A DNA stretch of 64,000 bases from Comamonas phosphati. GTDB taxonomy: Bacteria; Pseudomonadota; Gammaproteobacteria; Burkholderiales; Burkholderiaceae_C. Positions 8,866 to 18,564 of this stretch are shown here, piece by piece. The position numbers and the translations under genes are program-made. Position 1 is the first letter of the stretch, and every line of letters begins with the position of its first letter. Where the stretch lies: assembly GCF_014637085.1 (NCBI RefSeq), contig NZ_BMEU01000001.1, forward strand, positions 266,487-330,486, in the 5' to 3' direction. The notes under the pieces are model-generated. The model worked only from the letters and a program-made list of their open reading frames with translations. It had not been told where the DNA came from and did not search any database.

Positions 8866-11274
8866 ATGACGACCATCCACAATCTCGGCTTCCCCCGCAT
8901 CGGCGCCAGGCGCGAACTCAAGTTCGCGCTGGAGTCCTACTGGAAGGGCGAATCCTCGCGCGACGAACTGAAAAAGCTGGGCGCGGAGCTGCGTTCGCGC
9001 CACTGGAGCAACCAGGAGGGCCTGGATCTTGTGCCCGTGGGCGACTTTGCCTTCTACGACCAGGTGCTGGACATGAGCTTCACGCTGGGCAATTTGCCCG
9101 AGCGTGTGCAGGGCTTCCATGGCGATGCGCTGGACAACTATTTCCGCGTGGCCCGTGGCCGCTCGGTGCCCACTTCCGAGGTCGGCCGCTCGGTGCCCAC
9201 CACTTCCGAGGCCGGCCGCTGGGCCTCGGGTGCCGAGCATGCCGCCTGCTGTGGCGATGGCGTGGCTGCGGGCGAGATGACCAAATGGTTCGACACCAAC
9301 TACCACTACATCGTGCCCGAGTTCCATGCGGGCACCGAGTTCAGGCTCGACGCCTCGCGGCTGCTGGAGCAACTGGCCGAAGCCAGGGCACAAGGTGTGA
9401 GGCCGAAGCCCGTCATCATCGGCCCCGTCACCTACCTGGCCCTGGGCAAGGCCAAGGACGATTCGAACAAGCTCGACCTGTTGCCGCGCCTGCTGCCCGT
9501 GTATGCCGAACTGCTCGATACCCTGGCCGCGCAGGGCGTGGAGTGGGTGCAGATCGACGAGCCCATTCTCGTGACCGAACTCGATGCCACGCCTGACAAC
9601 GATTGGCAGCACGCCTTCAACACGGCCTACCACCACCTGAAGGCGGCAAAGGTCAAACTGCTGCTGGCCACTTATTTCGGCGCGCTGCTCGAGAACAAGT
9701 ACCTGGCGGCCAATCTGCCTGTGGCCGGCTTGCACATCGACGCCCTCAACGGCCCGGGCGATGTGCAGCAGCTGCTGGGCCTGCTGCCCGCGCACAAGGT
9801 GCTGTCGCTGGGCGTGGTCAACGGCCGCAACATCTGGAAGACCGACCTGACGGCCGTGCTCGACTGGCTGGAACCGCTGGCCGAACGCCTGGGTGACCGC
9901 CTGTGGATCGCACCGACCTGCTCGCTGCTGCATGTGCCCGTGGATCTGGCCCAGGAGCGCAAGCTCGATGCCGAGATAAAGTCCTGGCTGGCCTATGCGC
10001 TGCAAAAGCTCGATGAGCTGCGTGTGCTGGCCAAGGCCCTGCGCGAAGGCCGCGAGGCGGTGAAGGCGGAGCTGGCGGCCAACGCCGCTGCCCTGGCCGC
10101 CCGCCGCGCTTCGCCGCGCGTCAACAATCCAGTTGTGCAGGCAGCGGTGGCGGCCATCGATGCCGGCCTGGGCGAGCGCCAGAGCCCCTATGGCGTGCGT
10201 GCCGCCAAGCAGGCGGCACGGCTCAAGCTGCCGGCCTATCCGACGACGACCATAGGCTCCTTCCCGCAGACGGCCGACATCCGCCGGGCGCGCAGCGAGT
10301 TCAAGGCCGGCACGCTGGATGCCGCGGGCTACCGGGCGGCGATGCGTGCCGAGATAGCGCGCAGCGTGCGCGAGCAGGAAGCGCTGGGTCTCGATGTGCT
10401 GGTGCATGGCGAAGCCGAGCGCAACGACATGGTCGAATACTTCGGCGAGCAGCTCGACGGCTATGCGTTCAGCCAGTTCGGCTGGGTGCAGTCCTATGGC
10501 TCGCGCTGCGTGAAGCCGCCGATTCTGTTTGGCGACATCAGCCGCCAGAACCATGGGACAAAGGCCATGACCGTGGAGTGGATCACCTACGCCCAGTCGC
10601 TCACCGACAAGCCCATGAAGGGCATGCTGACCGGCCCGGTGACGATTCTGAACTGGTCCTTCGTGCGCGACGACCAGCCGCGCTCGGTCTCCTGCAAGCA
10701 ACTGGCGCTGGCGATCCGCCAGGAAGTGCTGGATCTGGAGAAAGCCGGTGTGCGCGTGATCCAGATCGACGAGGCGGCACTGCGCGAAGGCCTGCCGCTG
10801 CGCAAATCGCAGTGGAAGGAGTACCTGCACTGGGCGGTGGAGTCCTTCCGCATCACGGCCAACGGCGTGGCCGACGACACGCAGATCCACACCCATATGT
10901 GCTATTCGGAGTTCAACGACATCATTGCCTCGATCGCCGACATGGATGCCGATGTGATCACCATCGAGACTTCGCGCTCGGACATGGAGCTGCTCGACGC
11001 CTTCGAGAATTTCCAGTACCCCAACGAGATCGGTCCCGGCGTGTACGACATCCACTCGCCGAATATCCCGACGCAGGAGCACATCGTGCAGTTGATGCAA
11101 AAAGCCGCCGAGCGCATTCCCGCAAAGCGTTTGTGGGTCAACCCCGACTGCGGCCTCAAGACCCGCCAGTGGGCCGAGGTGCTGCCGGCGCTGACCAATA
11201 TGGTGGCGGCCGCGAGGACGCTGCGCCAGACGGTGGAGACGGCGGAGACGGCCGAGGCTGCCGAGGCGTCCTGA
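8866..11274 (+). CDS. metE: Cobalamin-independent methionine synthase MetE
   Basis: 802 residues from the ATG at 8866, against about 753 in E. coli. It transfers methyl from 5-methyltetrahydropteroyl-tri-L-glutamate to homocysteine. It has the N-terminal [20 protein letters not shown] and the zinc ligands H677 and C679 ([10 protein letters not shown]) and C762 (NPDCGLK). All three are shifted by 36 relative to H641, C643 and C726 of the E. coli enzyme, so the extra residues lie N-terminal to the zinc site. Part of that extra length is a tandem repeat at residues 98-116. The C-terminus ends in an [12 protein letters not shown] tail. The ribosome site is weak. Confidence 0.96.
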   Translation: MTTIHNLGFPRIGARRELKFALESYWKGESSRDELKKLGAELRSRHWSNQEGLDLVPVGDFAFYDQVLDMSFTLGNLPERVQGFHGDALDNYFRVARGRSVPTSEVGRSVPTTSEAGRWASGAEHAACCGDGVAAGEMTKWFDTNYHYIVPEFHAGTEFRLDASRLLEQLAEARAQGVRPKPVIIGPVTYLALGKAKDDSNKLDLLPRLLPVYAELLDTLAAQGVEWVQIDEPILVTELDATPDNDWQHAFNTAYHHLKAAKVKLLLATYFGALLENKYLAANLPVAGLHIDALNGPGDVQQLLGLLPAHKVLSLGVVNGRNIWKTDLTAVLDWLEPLAERLGDRLWIAPTCSLLHVPVDLAQERKLDAEIKSWLAYALQKLDELRVLAKALREGREAVKAELAANAAALAARRASPRVNNPVVQAAVAAIDAGLGERQSPYGVRAAKQAARLKLPAYPTTTIGSFPQTADIRRARSEFKAGTLDAAGYRAAMRAEIARSVREQEALGLDVLVHGEAERNDMVEYFGEQLDGYAFSQFGWVQSYGSRCVKPPILFGDISRQNHGTKAMTVEWITYAQSLTDKPMKGMLTGPVTILNWSFVRDDQPRSVSCKQLALAIRQEVLDLEKAGVRVIQIDEAALREGLPLRKSQWKEYLHWAVESFRITANGVADDTQIHTHMCYSEFNDIIASIADMDADVITIETSRSDMELLDAFENFQYPNEIGPGVYDIHSPNIPTQEHIVQLMQKAAERIPAKRLWVNPDCGLKTRQWAEVLPALTNMVAAARTLRQTVETAETAEAAEAS
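9157..9213 (+). repeat. In-frame tandem repeat inside metE
   Basis: A 27-bp unit (9157-9183, GRSVPTSEV) is followed by a 30-bp unit (9184-9213, [10 protein letters not shown]); a third, partial GRW unit begins at 9214. The units differ by one CAC/ACC codon and a final base. It falls in the loop just before the conserved [12 protein letters not shown] motif, where E. coli MetE has only a short linker, so the reading frame and fold should be preserved. Confidence 0.85.
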
Positions 11275-11287
11275 GGGACAGCTGTTA

Positions 11288-11310
11288 GAACACGTTCTTG
11301 GAACGTGTTC
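11288..11310. terminator. Perfect hairpin after metE
   Basis: GAACACGTTC-TTG-GAACGTGTTC has a perfect 10-bp stem 14 bases past the metE stop. No T-run follows, so it may be an mRNA 3'-end stabiliser or a factor-dependent stop rather than an intrinsic terminator. Confidence 0.5.
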
Positions 11311-11375
11311 ATGATCTCCTCGCGCCGCGCCAGCGGCGAAAGCCCCGCAAGCGCAGCAGCTTCTGGAACGGATGC

Positions 11376-11412
11376 AAAAAAGCCCGCAATGCGTTGTGCA
11401 TTGCGGGCTTTC
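11376..11412. terminator. Bidirectional terminator between metE and hsp20
   Basis: AAGCCCGCAATGC and GCATTGCGGGCTT form a 13-bp stem with a 5-base loop. A6 precedes it and TTT follows, so it is strongest for minus-strand transcripts leaving hsp20 and also catches metE readthrough. Confidence 0.85.
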
Positions 11413-11523
11413 TGCCGTCCGGCCTGCCTCGGCTAAAGGAAGATGGAAGAAAGGACGTAGGGCAGGCCGGTCAACCCGAAGAATGTGCGGTGGCGGCGCG
11501 GTTGGCTGGCGCCGCCTTCACGC

Positions 11524-11907
11524 TTATTCGATGGCCAGGGCCGTGGCCTTGCTTTGCGGCTCCAGCTTGGCCAGGGTCAGCGTCAGCACGCCGTTTTCGA
11601 GCTTGGCCTTGCTGGCTGCGGCGTCGATTTCATGGTCCAGTTCCCAGGCGCGCTGGACCTGGCGGGCAGCGCCTTCCACGCTCTGGAGGCGGACGACAGC
11701 GCCTTCGATCGAGAGCTGCAGCTGCTCGCGGGCCAGGCCGGGAACGTCCAGCGTGAGCGTGGTGGCCTTGTCGTCACGGCTGACCTGGACTTGTTGCTGC
11801 ACGGGGCTGGAAGCGCCCAGGGTGCCTTGCAAAAAGCGTTGCAGGGCCAGGTCGGCTGCACGGGGGGAAACAAAGGCATTGCGGCTCATCACAGGGGCGA
11901 AGATCAT
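11524..11907 (-). CDS. Small heat-shock protein, Hsp20/alpha-crystallin family
   Basis: 127 residues. The alpha-crystallin core runs from about residue 38 (QVSRDDKATTLTLDVPGLAREQL) to the family's closing strands LENGVLTLTLAKLEPQSK near the end. Such proteins are ATP-independent holdases. The C-terminal I-x-I anchoring motif is not evident (the end is ATALAIE), so oligomerisation may be limited. AGGAG lies 8 bases before the ATG. A heat-shock-like promoter candidate lies about 50-80 bases upstream. Confidence 0.9.
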   Translation of the reverse strand: MIFAPVMSRNAFVSPRAADLALQRFLQGTLGASSPVQQQVQVSRDDKATTLTLDVPGLAREQLQLSIEGAVVRLQSVEGAARQVQRAWELDHEIDAAASKAKLENGVLTLTLAKLEPQSKATALAIE

Positions 11908-11957
11908 GGTGTTTAACTCCTATACGTTACGCGGCTTGCGTTGTTGCCGCTTGGTTC

Positions 11958-11987
11958 ATAGGTAGGTGGCTGCAGGTGCATTTCAAG
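11958..11987 (-). promoter_or_regulatory. Possible sigma-32 promoter for hsp20
   Basis: Read on the minus strand, CTTGAAA is followed after 14 bases by CCTACCTAT, resembling the sigma-32 pattern CTTGAAA-N14-CCCCATnT. The -35 match is perfect and the -10 match partial. A second CTTGAAA at 12022-12028 points the other way. Confidence 0.45.
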
Positions 11988-12117
11988 AGGATTTCTTGAT
12001 GAATAAATTGCACTGCCGCGCCTTGAAATACCTGTGGTTGGCACCATGAAGAGGAAAATTTCGCCCCTTTTCATATAGCTTGATATTGTTTATTGAAAAG
12101 CGATTTGGGTAGTTTTC

Positions 12118-13251
12118 TTATGGGCTTCTGTAGGCGCTGGCCTGCTGGCGGCTCAGATAGGCCTCGTGCACGCGCTGCCCCAGTTCGATCACCGAAAGCG
12201 CGTAGAAGGCCGACCAGTTGTAGCGCGTGATCGCATAGAAGTTCTCCGTGCCCGCCAGGTATTGCGTGGGGCCGGAGCTGCCGTTTTCCAGGGTGATCAG
12301 CGCCAGGGGGCGCCGGTAGTCTTCGCCGCCCAGCACGCGTGCGCCCTTGGCGGCCATCTGCGCTGCGGTGAAGCTGGGCAGGATGTCGGGGGCCTGCAGC
12401 TCGGCCAGGTCCTGGCCCCGGGCCTGCATGTCCACGGCGAAGGTGGAGGGCAGGCCGCTTTGCCAGCCATGGCCCACGAAGTAATTGGCCACCGAGCCTA
12501 TGGCGTCGGCCGCGCTGTGGAACATATCGATACGGCCGTCGCCGTCGAAGTCCACGGCCCATTGGTCCCAGCTCGTGGGCATGAACTGTCCCATGCCCAT
12601 GGCGCCCGCATAGCTGCCGCGGATGGAGAACGGATCGATGCCGGAGCGATAGGCCGTGAGCAGCATCTGCGCCAGTTCGCCGCGGAAGTATTCGGTGCGG
12701 GCCAGGGCGCGCGGATGGGCGCGGGGAAAGTCCAGCGACAGCGTGGCCAGCGCGTCCATGACGCGGAAATTGCCCATCTGCCGGCCGTAGATGGTCTCGA
12801 CGCCGATGATGCCCACGATGATTTCGGCGGGTACGTCGAACTGACGCTCGGCGCGCTCCAGTGCCTCGCGGTTGGCCTGCCAGAAATCCACGCCGGCGCG
12901 GATGCGGATGGGCTCGACGAAGCGGCTGCGGTACACCGTCCAGTTCTTGACGAAGCCGCGCGCCGGCGGCGTCACCAGCCTGGGCACCTGGGCCAGGTAG
13001 CGGGCCTGGCCCAGCATGCTCTCCACCCATTCGCGGGGCATGCCGTGGTGTTCGGCCATCTCGGCGGCCAGCTGCATGGCGTCGGGTCGGCTGGCGTAGC
13101 AGATGTCCGCGGCCGGCTGGCTGGCCGCGGCTTTCCTGGCGCTTTTGGCGGGTTGGGGGGCGGCCTGGACGGTGGCGAGGTGGCCGATGGCCAGTCCCAG
13201 CGAGAGTATCCAGCCGAGGGCAGGGCGGGTGGGTGAATGCATGGACTTCAT
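12118..13251 (-). CDS. mltB: Lytic murein transglycosylase B
   Basis: 377 residues. A signal peptide (MHSPTRPALGWILSLGLAIG..VQAA) shows export to the periplasm; there is no lipobox, so it is soluble or weakly anchored. The catalytic Glu is E152 in GIIGVETIYGRQMG. Other MltB landmarks are GAMGMGQFMPTSW and the calcium-loop-like VDFDGDGRIDMF. It cleaves the MurNAc-GlcNAc bond with formation of 1,6-anhydroMurNAc. It has its own short transcript; the neighbouring tgpA operon ends 45 bases upstream. Confidence 0.94.
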   Translation of the reverse strand: MKSMHSPTRPALGWILSLGLAIGHLATVQAAPQPAKSARKAAASQPAADICYASRPDAMQLAAEMAEHHGMPREWVESMLGQARYLAQVPRLVTPPARGFVKNWTVYRSRFVEPIRIRAGVDFWQANREALERAERQFDVPAEIIVGIIGVETIYGRQMGNFRVMDALATLSLDFPRAHPRALARTEYFRGELAQMLLTAYRSGIDPFSIRGSYAGAMGMGQFMPTSWDQWAVDFDGDGRIDMFHSAADAIGSVANYFVGHGWQSGLPSTFAVDMQARGQDLAELQAPDILPSFTAAQMAAKGARVLGGEDYRRPLALITLENGSSGPTQYLAGTENFYAITRYNWSAFYALSVIELGQRVHEAYLSRQQASAYRSP

Positions 13252-13296
13252 GAAGCGCAGGAGGAGCGCAAGCCTGTTGCGGCTGGCGGATTCATT

Positions 13297-15528
13297 TCAG
13301 ATTCGTTGGCGGGGGGCCGCAGCGGCGGGCGGCCAGGGCATGGCGCGCAGCTGGCGCCAGCGCCGGCGCAACTGGATCAATTCAGTGGAGAAACCGGGGG
13401 CGGAAGCCGGATGGGGGCGTGGCGCGTAGCGCAGCTTTTCCATGTCCAGCAGCCAGCGGCCCAGTGCCTGGCATAGAGGCGCGTGGACGGGCGCCCATCG
13501 GGCTTGCGCCAGCCGGGCCAGGGTGCGGGCCGAGGTGGCAGGCCCCACGGGAATGCCGCTGCGCTGCATGCGGGCCCTGGCTTCGCCCAGCAACTGGTTC
13601 CAGGCGTCGGGGCGCGGGCGCGTCATGCGGGCCCAGAGCAGCCACAGCAAGGCCAGGGCGCCGAGGCTGGCGCCCAGCAGGCGCAGCAGATCCGTCCAGT
13701 TGGGCGACTGCAGGCCCAGGCTCTGCAGCAGATTGAGCTGGCGGCTTTGCGTGTAGTTGATCACCCACTGGTTCCAGCGGTTGTTGGCGGCTTCCCAGAA
13801 GGCGCGCAGCTTCTGCAGCGTGCCGGTAGCTACCAGATTGCCCATGGCATTTGCAATGGTGCCGCGCGGGGCCTGCAGGCGCTGGAACTGGCCCACGCGC
13901 GCGGGCGCGACGGCCCCCGTGGGGTCCACGCGCGTCCAGCCCTGGCCGGCGATCCAGACCTCGGCCCAGGCATGGGCATCGCTGTTGCGCACGGTCCAGT
14001 AGCCGTCCACGGTGTTGCGGTCGCCGCCCTGGTAGCCGGTGACGATGCGGGCCGGCACGCCCATGCTGCGCATGAGCACGGCAAAGGCCGAGGCGATGTG
14101 CTCGCAAAAGCCCTGCTTGCTGTCGAACCAGAAATCGTCGGCGGTGTTGAGTGCATCGACCGCGCCGGGCTCCAGCGTGTAGACATAGCCGCCGCTGCGC
14201 AGCCGCTCCAGCACCTTCTGCACCAGGGCCCGGGTGTCGCCGGGATCGTCCAGGGCTGCCAAGAGCTGCTGCCCCATGGCGCGGGTGCGCGGGTTGCTGC
14301 CCGGGCTGCCCTCGGCGGGCAATTGCAGATAGCGCTGCAGCTCCCGCGTGGGCTCTCGCGGGCCGTACTGGAATTGCGTGTGGCTTTGGGCGTTGACGCG
14401 CAGCACGTCGGTGATGGGGCGCTGCGTCAGCCATTGCAGCTCGCCCGCCATGCGCGCGCGGCCCACGGAAGCTCCTTCGGGCAACTGCGGTGTTTCGCTC
14501 GCGGCGTCCAGCAGGGTGAGCCAGCGGCGCTTGCTGGGTTCGATCAGCATTTCGTAGCGCAGTGGCTCGCCGCTCACGCGCAGCTGCGGCGGCTCCATGG
14601 CCGCGGCAACCGGATTGGCCTGCCAGGTGCGGCCGTCGAAATGCGTGAGCACGGGGCCGCGGAAATACAAGGCCGAGGCCGGCGGCACCGCGCCACCGGA
14701 TGTGAGAAATGACACCCCACGCTCCCCACTGCGTGTGGTCGCTGCCCCTCCAGGAGGGGCTTTTTCATCTTGGGGCGGCCCAGCGATGAAAAAGCGCAGG
14801 CGCAGGGCCACGCTGTCGTCCAGTGCCAGCGATGCGACTTCGCCCACGCGCATGTTTTCCGACAGGCCGCTGCGGCCGGCCAGGTCGTCGGACGGAACCC
14901 CCCATAGCGGCGCCATGCGGGGAAAGAACGCGAACAATGCCAGCATGACGGGAGCGCCCCACAGGGCCAGCAGCGCGGCGGTGCGCAGGGCCTGGGCCAG
15001 CGGCGGCTTGCCGGCCGTCATATGGGCGTTGACCAGGGCGGTGAGCAGGCCTATGAGCCCGGCCACCATGGCCAGGGCCGTGAGGGGCGACTGCGAGTAG
15101 AAGAGGTTGCTCAGCAGCGCGAAGAAGCCCAGAAAGAAAACCACCATGGCGTCGCGCCGCGCGCGCAGCTCCAGCGTTTTGAGGGCCAGCAGCAAGACCA
15201 CCAGCGTCACGCCGGCATCCCTGCCGACCAGGGTGCGATGCGTGGCCCAGGTGGCGGCAATGGCCACCAGCAGCAGGCCGGCGAGCAGCATGCGGCCGGG
15301 CAGCGGCGAGGCCCTCCAGGCCAACTGGCCCCGCCACAGCAGCAGGCTGGCGGCGAAGGCGCTGGTCCACCAGGGGGTGTGGGCGATTTGCGGCAGCAGC
15401 ACCCAGGCGATGACGGCCAGCAGGAACAAGGTGTCGCGCGTATCGCGCGGCAGCGAGGCGAGTCGCTGGCGCAGCCCTTCAGGGGCGAGGGCTGTGGGCG
15501 GGTTTGCCATGGAAGGGGTTGTGTTCAT
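13297..15528 (-). CDS. tgpA: TgpA-type membrane transglutaminase (DUF3488)
   Basis: 743 residues from the ATG at 15528, which overlaps the DUF58 stop by 4 bases (ATGA). About seven hydrophobic helices in residues 20-220 are followed by a periplasmic transglutaminase-like domain with the triad C475 (QGFCEHIA), H519 (SDAHAWAEVW) and D535 (VDPTGAV), then a final membrane helix near residue 620 and a cytoplasmic tail. The moxR-DUF58-tgpA set is widespread and linked to envelope functions; TgpA is essential in Pseudomonas aeruginosa. Residues 246-276 are encoded by a family A repeat inserted in frame. Confidence 0.93.
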   Translation of the reverse strand: MNTTPSMANPPTALAPEGLRQRLASLPRDTRDTLFLLAVIAWVLLPQIAHTPWWTSAFAASLLLWRGQLAWRASPLPGRMLLAGLLLVAIAATWATHRTLVGRDAGVTLVVLLLALKTLELRARRDAMVVFFLGFFALLSNLFYSQSPLTALAMVAGLIGLLTALVNAHMTAGKPPLAQALRTAALLALWGAPVMLALFAFFPRMAPLWGVPSDDLAGRSGLSENMRVGEVASLALDDSVALRLRFFIAGPPQDEKAPPGGAATTRSGERGVSFLTSGGAVPPASALYFRGPVLTHFDGRTWQANPVAAAMEPPQLRVSGEPLRYEMLIEPSKRRWLTLLDAASETPQLPEGASVGRARMAGELQWLTQRPITDVLRVNAQSHTQFQYGPREPTRELQRYLQLPAEGSPGSNPRTRAMGQQLLAALDDPGDTRALVQKVLERLRSGGYVYTLEPGAVDALNTADDFWFDSKQGFCEHIASAFAVLMRSMGVPARIVTGYQGGDRNTVDGYWTVRNSDAHAWAEVWIAGQGWTRVDPTGAVAPARVGQFQRLQAPRGTIANAMGNLVATGTLQKLRAFWEAANNRWNQWVINYTQSRQLNLLQSLGLQSPNWTDLLRLLGASLGALALLWLLWARMTRPRPDAWNQLLGEARARMQRSGIPVGPATSARTLARLAQARWAPVHAPLCQALGRWLLDMEKLRYAPRPHPASAPGFSTELIQLRRRWRQLRAMPWPPAAAAPRQRI
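14701..14793 (-). repeat. Family A repeat inserted in frame within tgpA
   Basis: 93 bp (31 codons) matching the family A unit, in the same orientation as tgpA transcription. It encodes FIAGPPQDEKAPPGG..RGVSFLTS between VALRLRF and GGAVPPASALYFRGP, two segments that are close together in other TgpA proteins. It sits in the periplasmic linker between the last N-terminal helix and the catalytic domain. The TTTTCATC/GATGAAAA and CCCCTCC/GGAGGGGC stems are intact, and one arm of the third stem is altered. Confidence 0.88.
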
Positions 15529-16513
15529 GGGCAGGCTGCCAGCGCTTCCAGGCAGCGTGTTGCATGGGCCGGGCCGCTGTCGGGTGCGATCTCCTGGCCG
15601 TGGGGCAGGCGCAGTCCCCAGGTATGGCCTTGTTGCTGGGCCAGCAGCACCCAGGCTGCCAGCCGGGAAAGACTGGCTTCTGCATCGCGCAGGCCGGTGG
15701 CGCGCGCGTCCAGCCACAGCCGATGCTGGCTCGCATAGGGCCGGTCGCGGCTGATGAGCTGATGGCTGCCGGTGGCAAAGGCCTGGGCGGCCTTCTTCCA
15801 GACCACCAGCTTGAGCGAATCCCCCGGTTGATAGGCGCGCACGCCGTCGAATTCGTCGCCGTTGCGGGTTGCGGCATTGCCCTGCCCGCCGGGTTCGGGG
15901 CTGGCTGCCGGCAGCGGCGGCGGATGGGCTTCAGGCGCCGGATAGACCCAGACCTGGCTCCGCGGGCGCCAGACGGCCCAGACCTTGAACGCGCCCAGTG
16001 GGTAGCGCGTGAGTATCTGGACTGCCGGCAAGGCATGCAGGCCACGCTGCGGGGGCATGAAGGCAAGCTCGGCGGGTGTGCCGGACTGTTCGGGCACGTC
16101 CACCCAGGTCCAGGGTGTGTCGCCAGGTTTGGCTTTGACAGAAGCGTGAAGCGCCAGGCCAACGCCCCAGCGCCTGCTGCGCCCGGGGTTGCCCAGCGTG
16201 ATGTGCATGGCCAGCGGTGCGTGGGCAAAGCCGCCGCTGGCGCTGTGCAGATGCAGGCGCAGCCCGCGCAGATTGCCGTGGCCCGCGATCATGCTGGCCG
16301 CGGCGCTGCCCGCCAGCAGAAAGGTCAGCAGATAGCCGAGGTTGAGTTGGTAGTTGATGGCGGCCACCAGCAGCACCAGCAGCGTCAGCAGCAGGGCCCA
16401 GCCGGCGCGCGAGGGCAGGATATAGACATTGGCCTGCGTGAGCGTGAGCTGGTCCGTCTGGGGCTGGCGCGCCAGTATCCAGCGGCGGATCCGGGCGGCG
16501 GGCGACAGACGTG

Positions 16514-16517
<4 letters not shown>
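15525..16517 (-). CDS. DUF58 domain protein of the moxR operon
   Basis: 330 residues from a GTG at 16517 that overlaps the moxR stop (GTGA). Two membrane helices near residues 32-72 (AGWALLLTLLVLLVAAINYQ, LLTFLLAGSAAASMIAGHG) precede a beta-rich region and the DUF58 signature DEFDGVRAYQPGDSLKLVVW-KKAA near residue 225. In this family the partner AAA ATPase is thought to act on a VWA-like fold. The 4-base overlaps on both sides mean it is translationally coupled to moxR and tgpA. The 71 upstream codons are low-complexity and out of family. Confidence 0.92.
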
Positions 16518-17434
<917 letters not shown>

Positions 17435-17470
17435 GGCGCGACGTTATCCCAAAAAAACGATTGCGGAGAC

Positions 17471-18430
17471 ATGACTGTGGGCAAGACAGGTTATTTCACC
17501 CACCGGGACTGCTGGCTGCACGAAATGGGCCCAGGACATCCCGAGTGTCCTGCTCGCCTGGATGCCATCGAAGACCGTTTGTTGATCACGGGTGTGGGCG
17601 ACGCGCTGGACAGGCGCGATGCGCCCGAAGCCTCGCTGACCGACGTGGAACTGGCGCACGACGCCATGCATGTGGCGGCGCTGCAGGGCCTGACCGATCG
17701 CCTGGAGCAGGAGCTGCAGGCCGGCGGGCCCGAGCACCGGCAGATCGACACCGACACCGCCATCAACCGCCACACCTTCAAGGCCGCGCTGCGCGCGGCC
17801 GGCGCGGCACTGGCCGCGACCGATGCCGTGATGGCCGGCGAGCTGGAAAACGCCTTCTGCGCCGTGCGCCCGCCCGGGCACCATGCCACGCGCAGCCAGG
17901 CCATGGGCTTTTGCTTCTTCAACAACGTGGCCATCGCCGCCAAATATGCGCTGCAGCGCCATCAGCTGCGCCGCGTGGCGGTCATCGACTTCGACGTGCA
18001 TCATGGCAACGGTACGGAGGACATTCTGGCCGGTGACGAGCGGGTGCTGATGTGCGGCATCTTCCAGCACCCGTTCTACCCGTTCAGCGGCGACAGGGAC
18101 CCGGCCTCCAACATGCTCAACGTGCCGGTGCCGGCATACACCAAGGGCATGGACATCCGCGAGATCGTCGAGATGACGTGGATTCCGCGCCTGGAGTCGT
18201 TCAAGCCCGAGATGATCTTCATCAGCGCGGGCTTCGACGCCCATCGCGAAGACGACATGGGGCAGTTGGGCATGACCGAGAGCGACTTCGCCTGGATCAC
18301 CACGCGCGTCAAGGACATTGCGCGGCGCTATGCCAACGGGCGTATCGTGTCCTGTCTGGAAGGCGGCTATGTGCTGTCCGCGCTGGCGCGCAGCGTGGAG
18401 GCTCATGTGAGGGTTCTGGCGGATATTTGA
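17471..18430 (+). CDS. Histone deacetylase-family hydrolase
   Basis: 319 residues from the ATG at 17471 (GGAG upstream). It has the arginase/deacetylase fold with the catalytic pair H137-H138 (PPGHHATRSQAMGFCFFN) and the zinc motif D175-V-H177 (DFDVHHGNGTEDI); the third ligand is in FISAGFDAHREDD. Bacterial class II members deacetylate acetylpolyamines or other acetylamines; the substrate here cannot be read from sequence. It is divergent from moxR by 36 bases. A family B repeat starts 3 bases after its stop. Confidence 0.92.
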   Translation: MTVGKTGYFTHRDCWLHEMGPGHPECPARLDAIEDRLLITGVGDALDRRDAPEASLTDVELAHDAMHVAALQGLTDRLEQELQAGGPEHRQIDTDTAINRHTFKAALRAAGAALAATDAVMAGELENAFCAVRPPGHHATRSQAMGFCFFNNVAIAAKYALQRHQLRRVAVIDFDVHHGNGTEDILAGDERVLMCGIFQHPFYPFSGDRDPASNMLNVPVPAYTKGMDIREIVEMTWIPRLESFKPEMIFISAGFDAHREDDMGQLGMTESDFAWITTRVKDIARRYANGRIVSCLEGGYVLSALARSVEAHVRVLADI

Positions 18431-18433
18431 ATA

Positions 18434-18548
18434 CCCCCTGAGCGGCTTCTCCACCTCCCCCGGAGGGGGACGACACCATCGCCGCGGGGGTGGCCCTGGC
18501 TCGGTGTCCCTGTGTTGGAGAGCGCCGGTTTCACGGGTTGGCGCCATG
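18434..18548 (+). repeat. Family B structured repeat, copy 2
   Basis: It starts right after the deacetylase stop, in the same orientation. It contains CCCCCGGAGGGGG, then the stem GACACC (18472-18477) with GGTGTC (18503-18508), and ends in GGTTTCACGGGTTG. The stem bases differ from copy 1 but still pair. Confidence 0.85.
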
Positions 18549-18564
18549 GCAAAGGAGGCAGGCA

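Noticed and set aside
8854-11100. 748-codon open frame antisense to metE
   Set aside because: High GC keeps antisense frames open; the metE strand has complete family motifs and the antisense frame has none.
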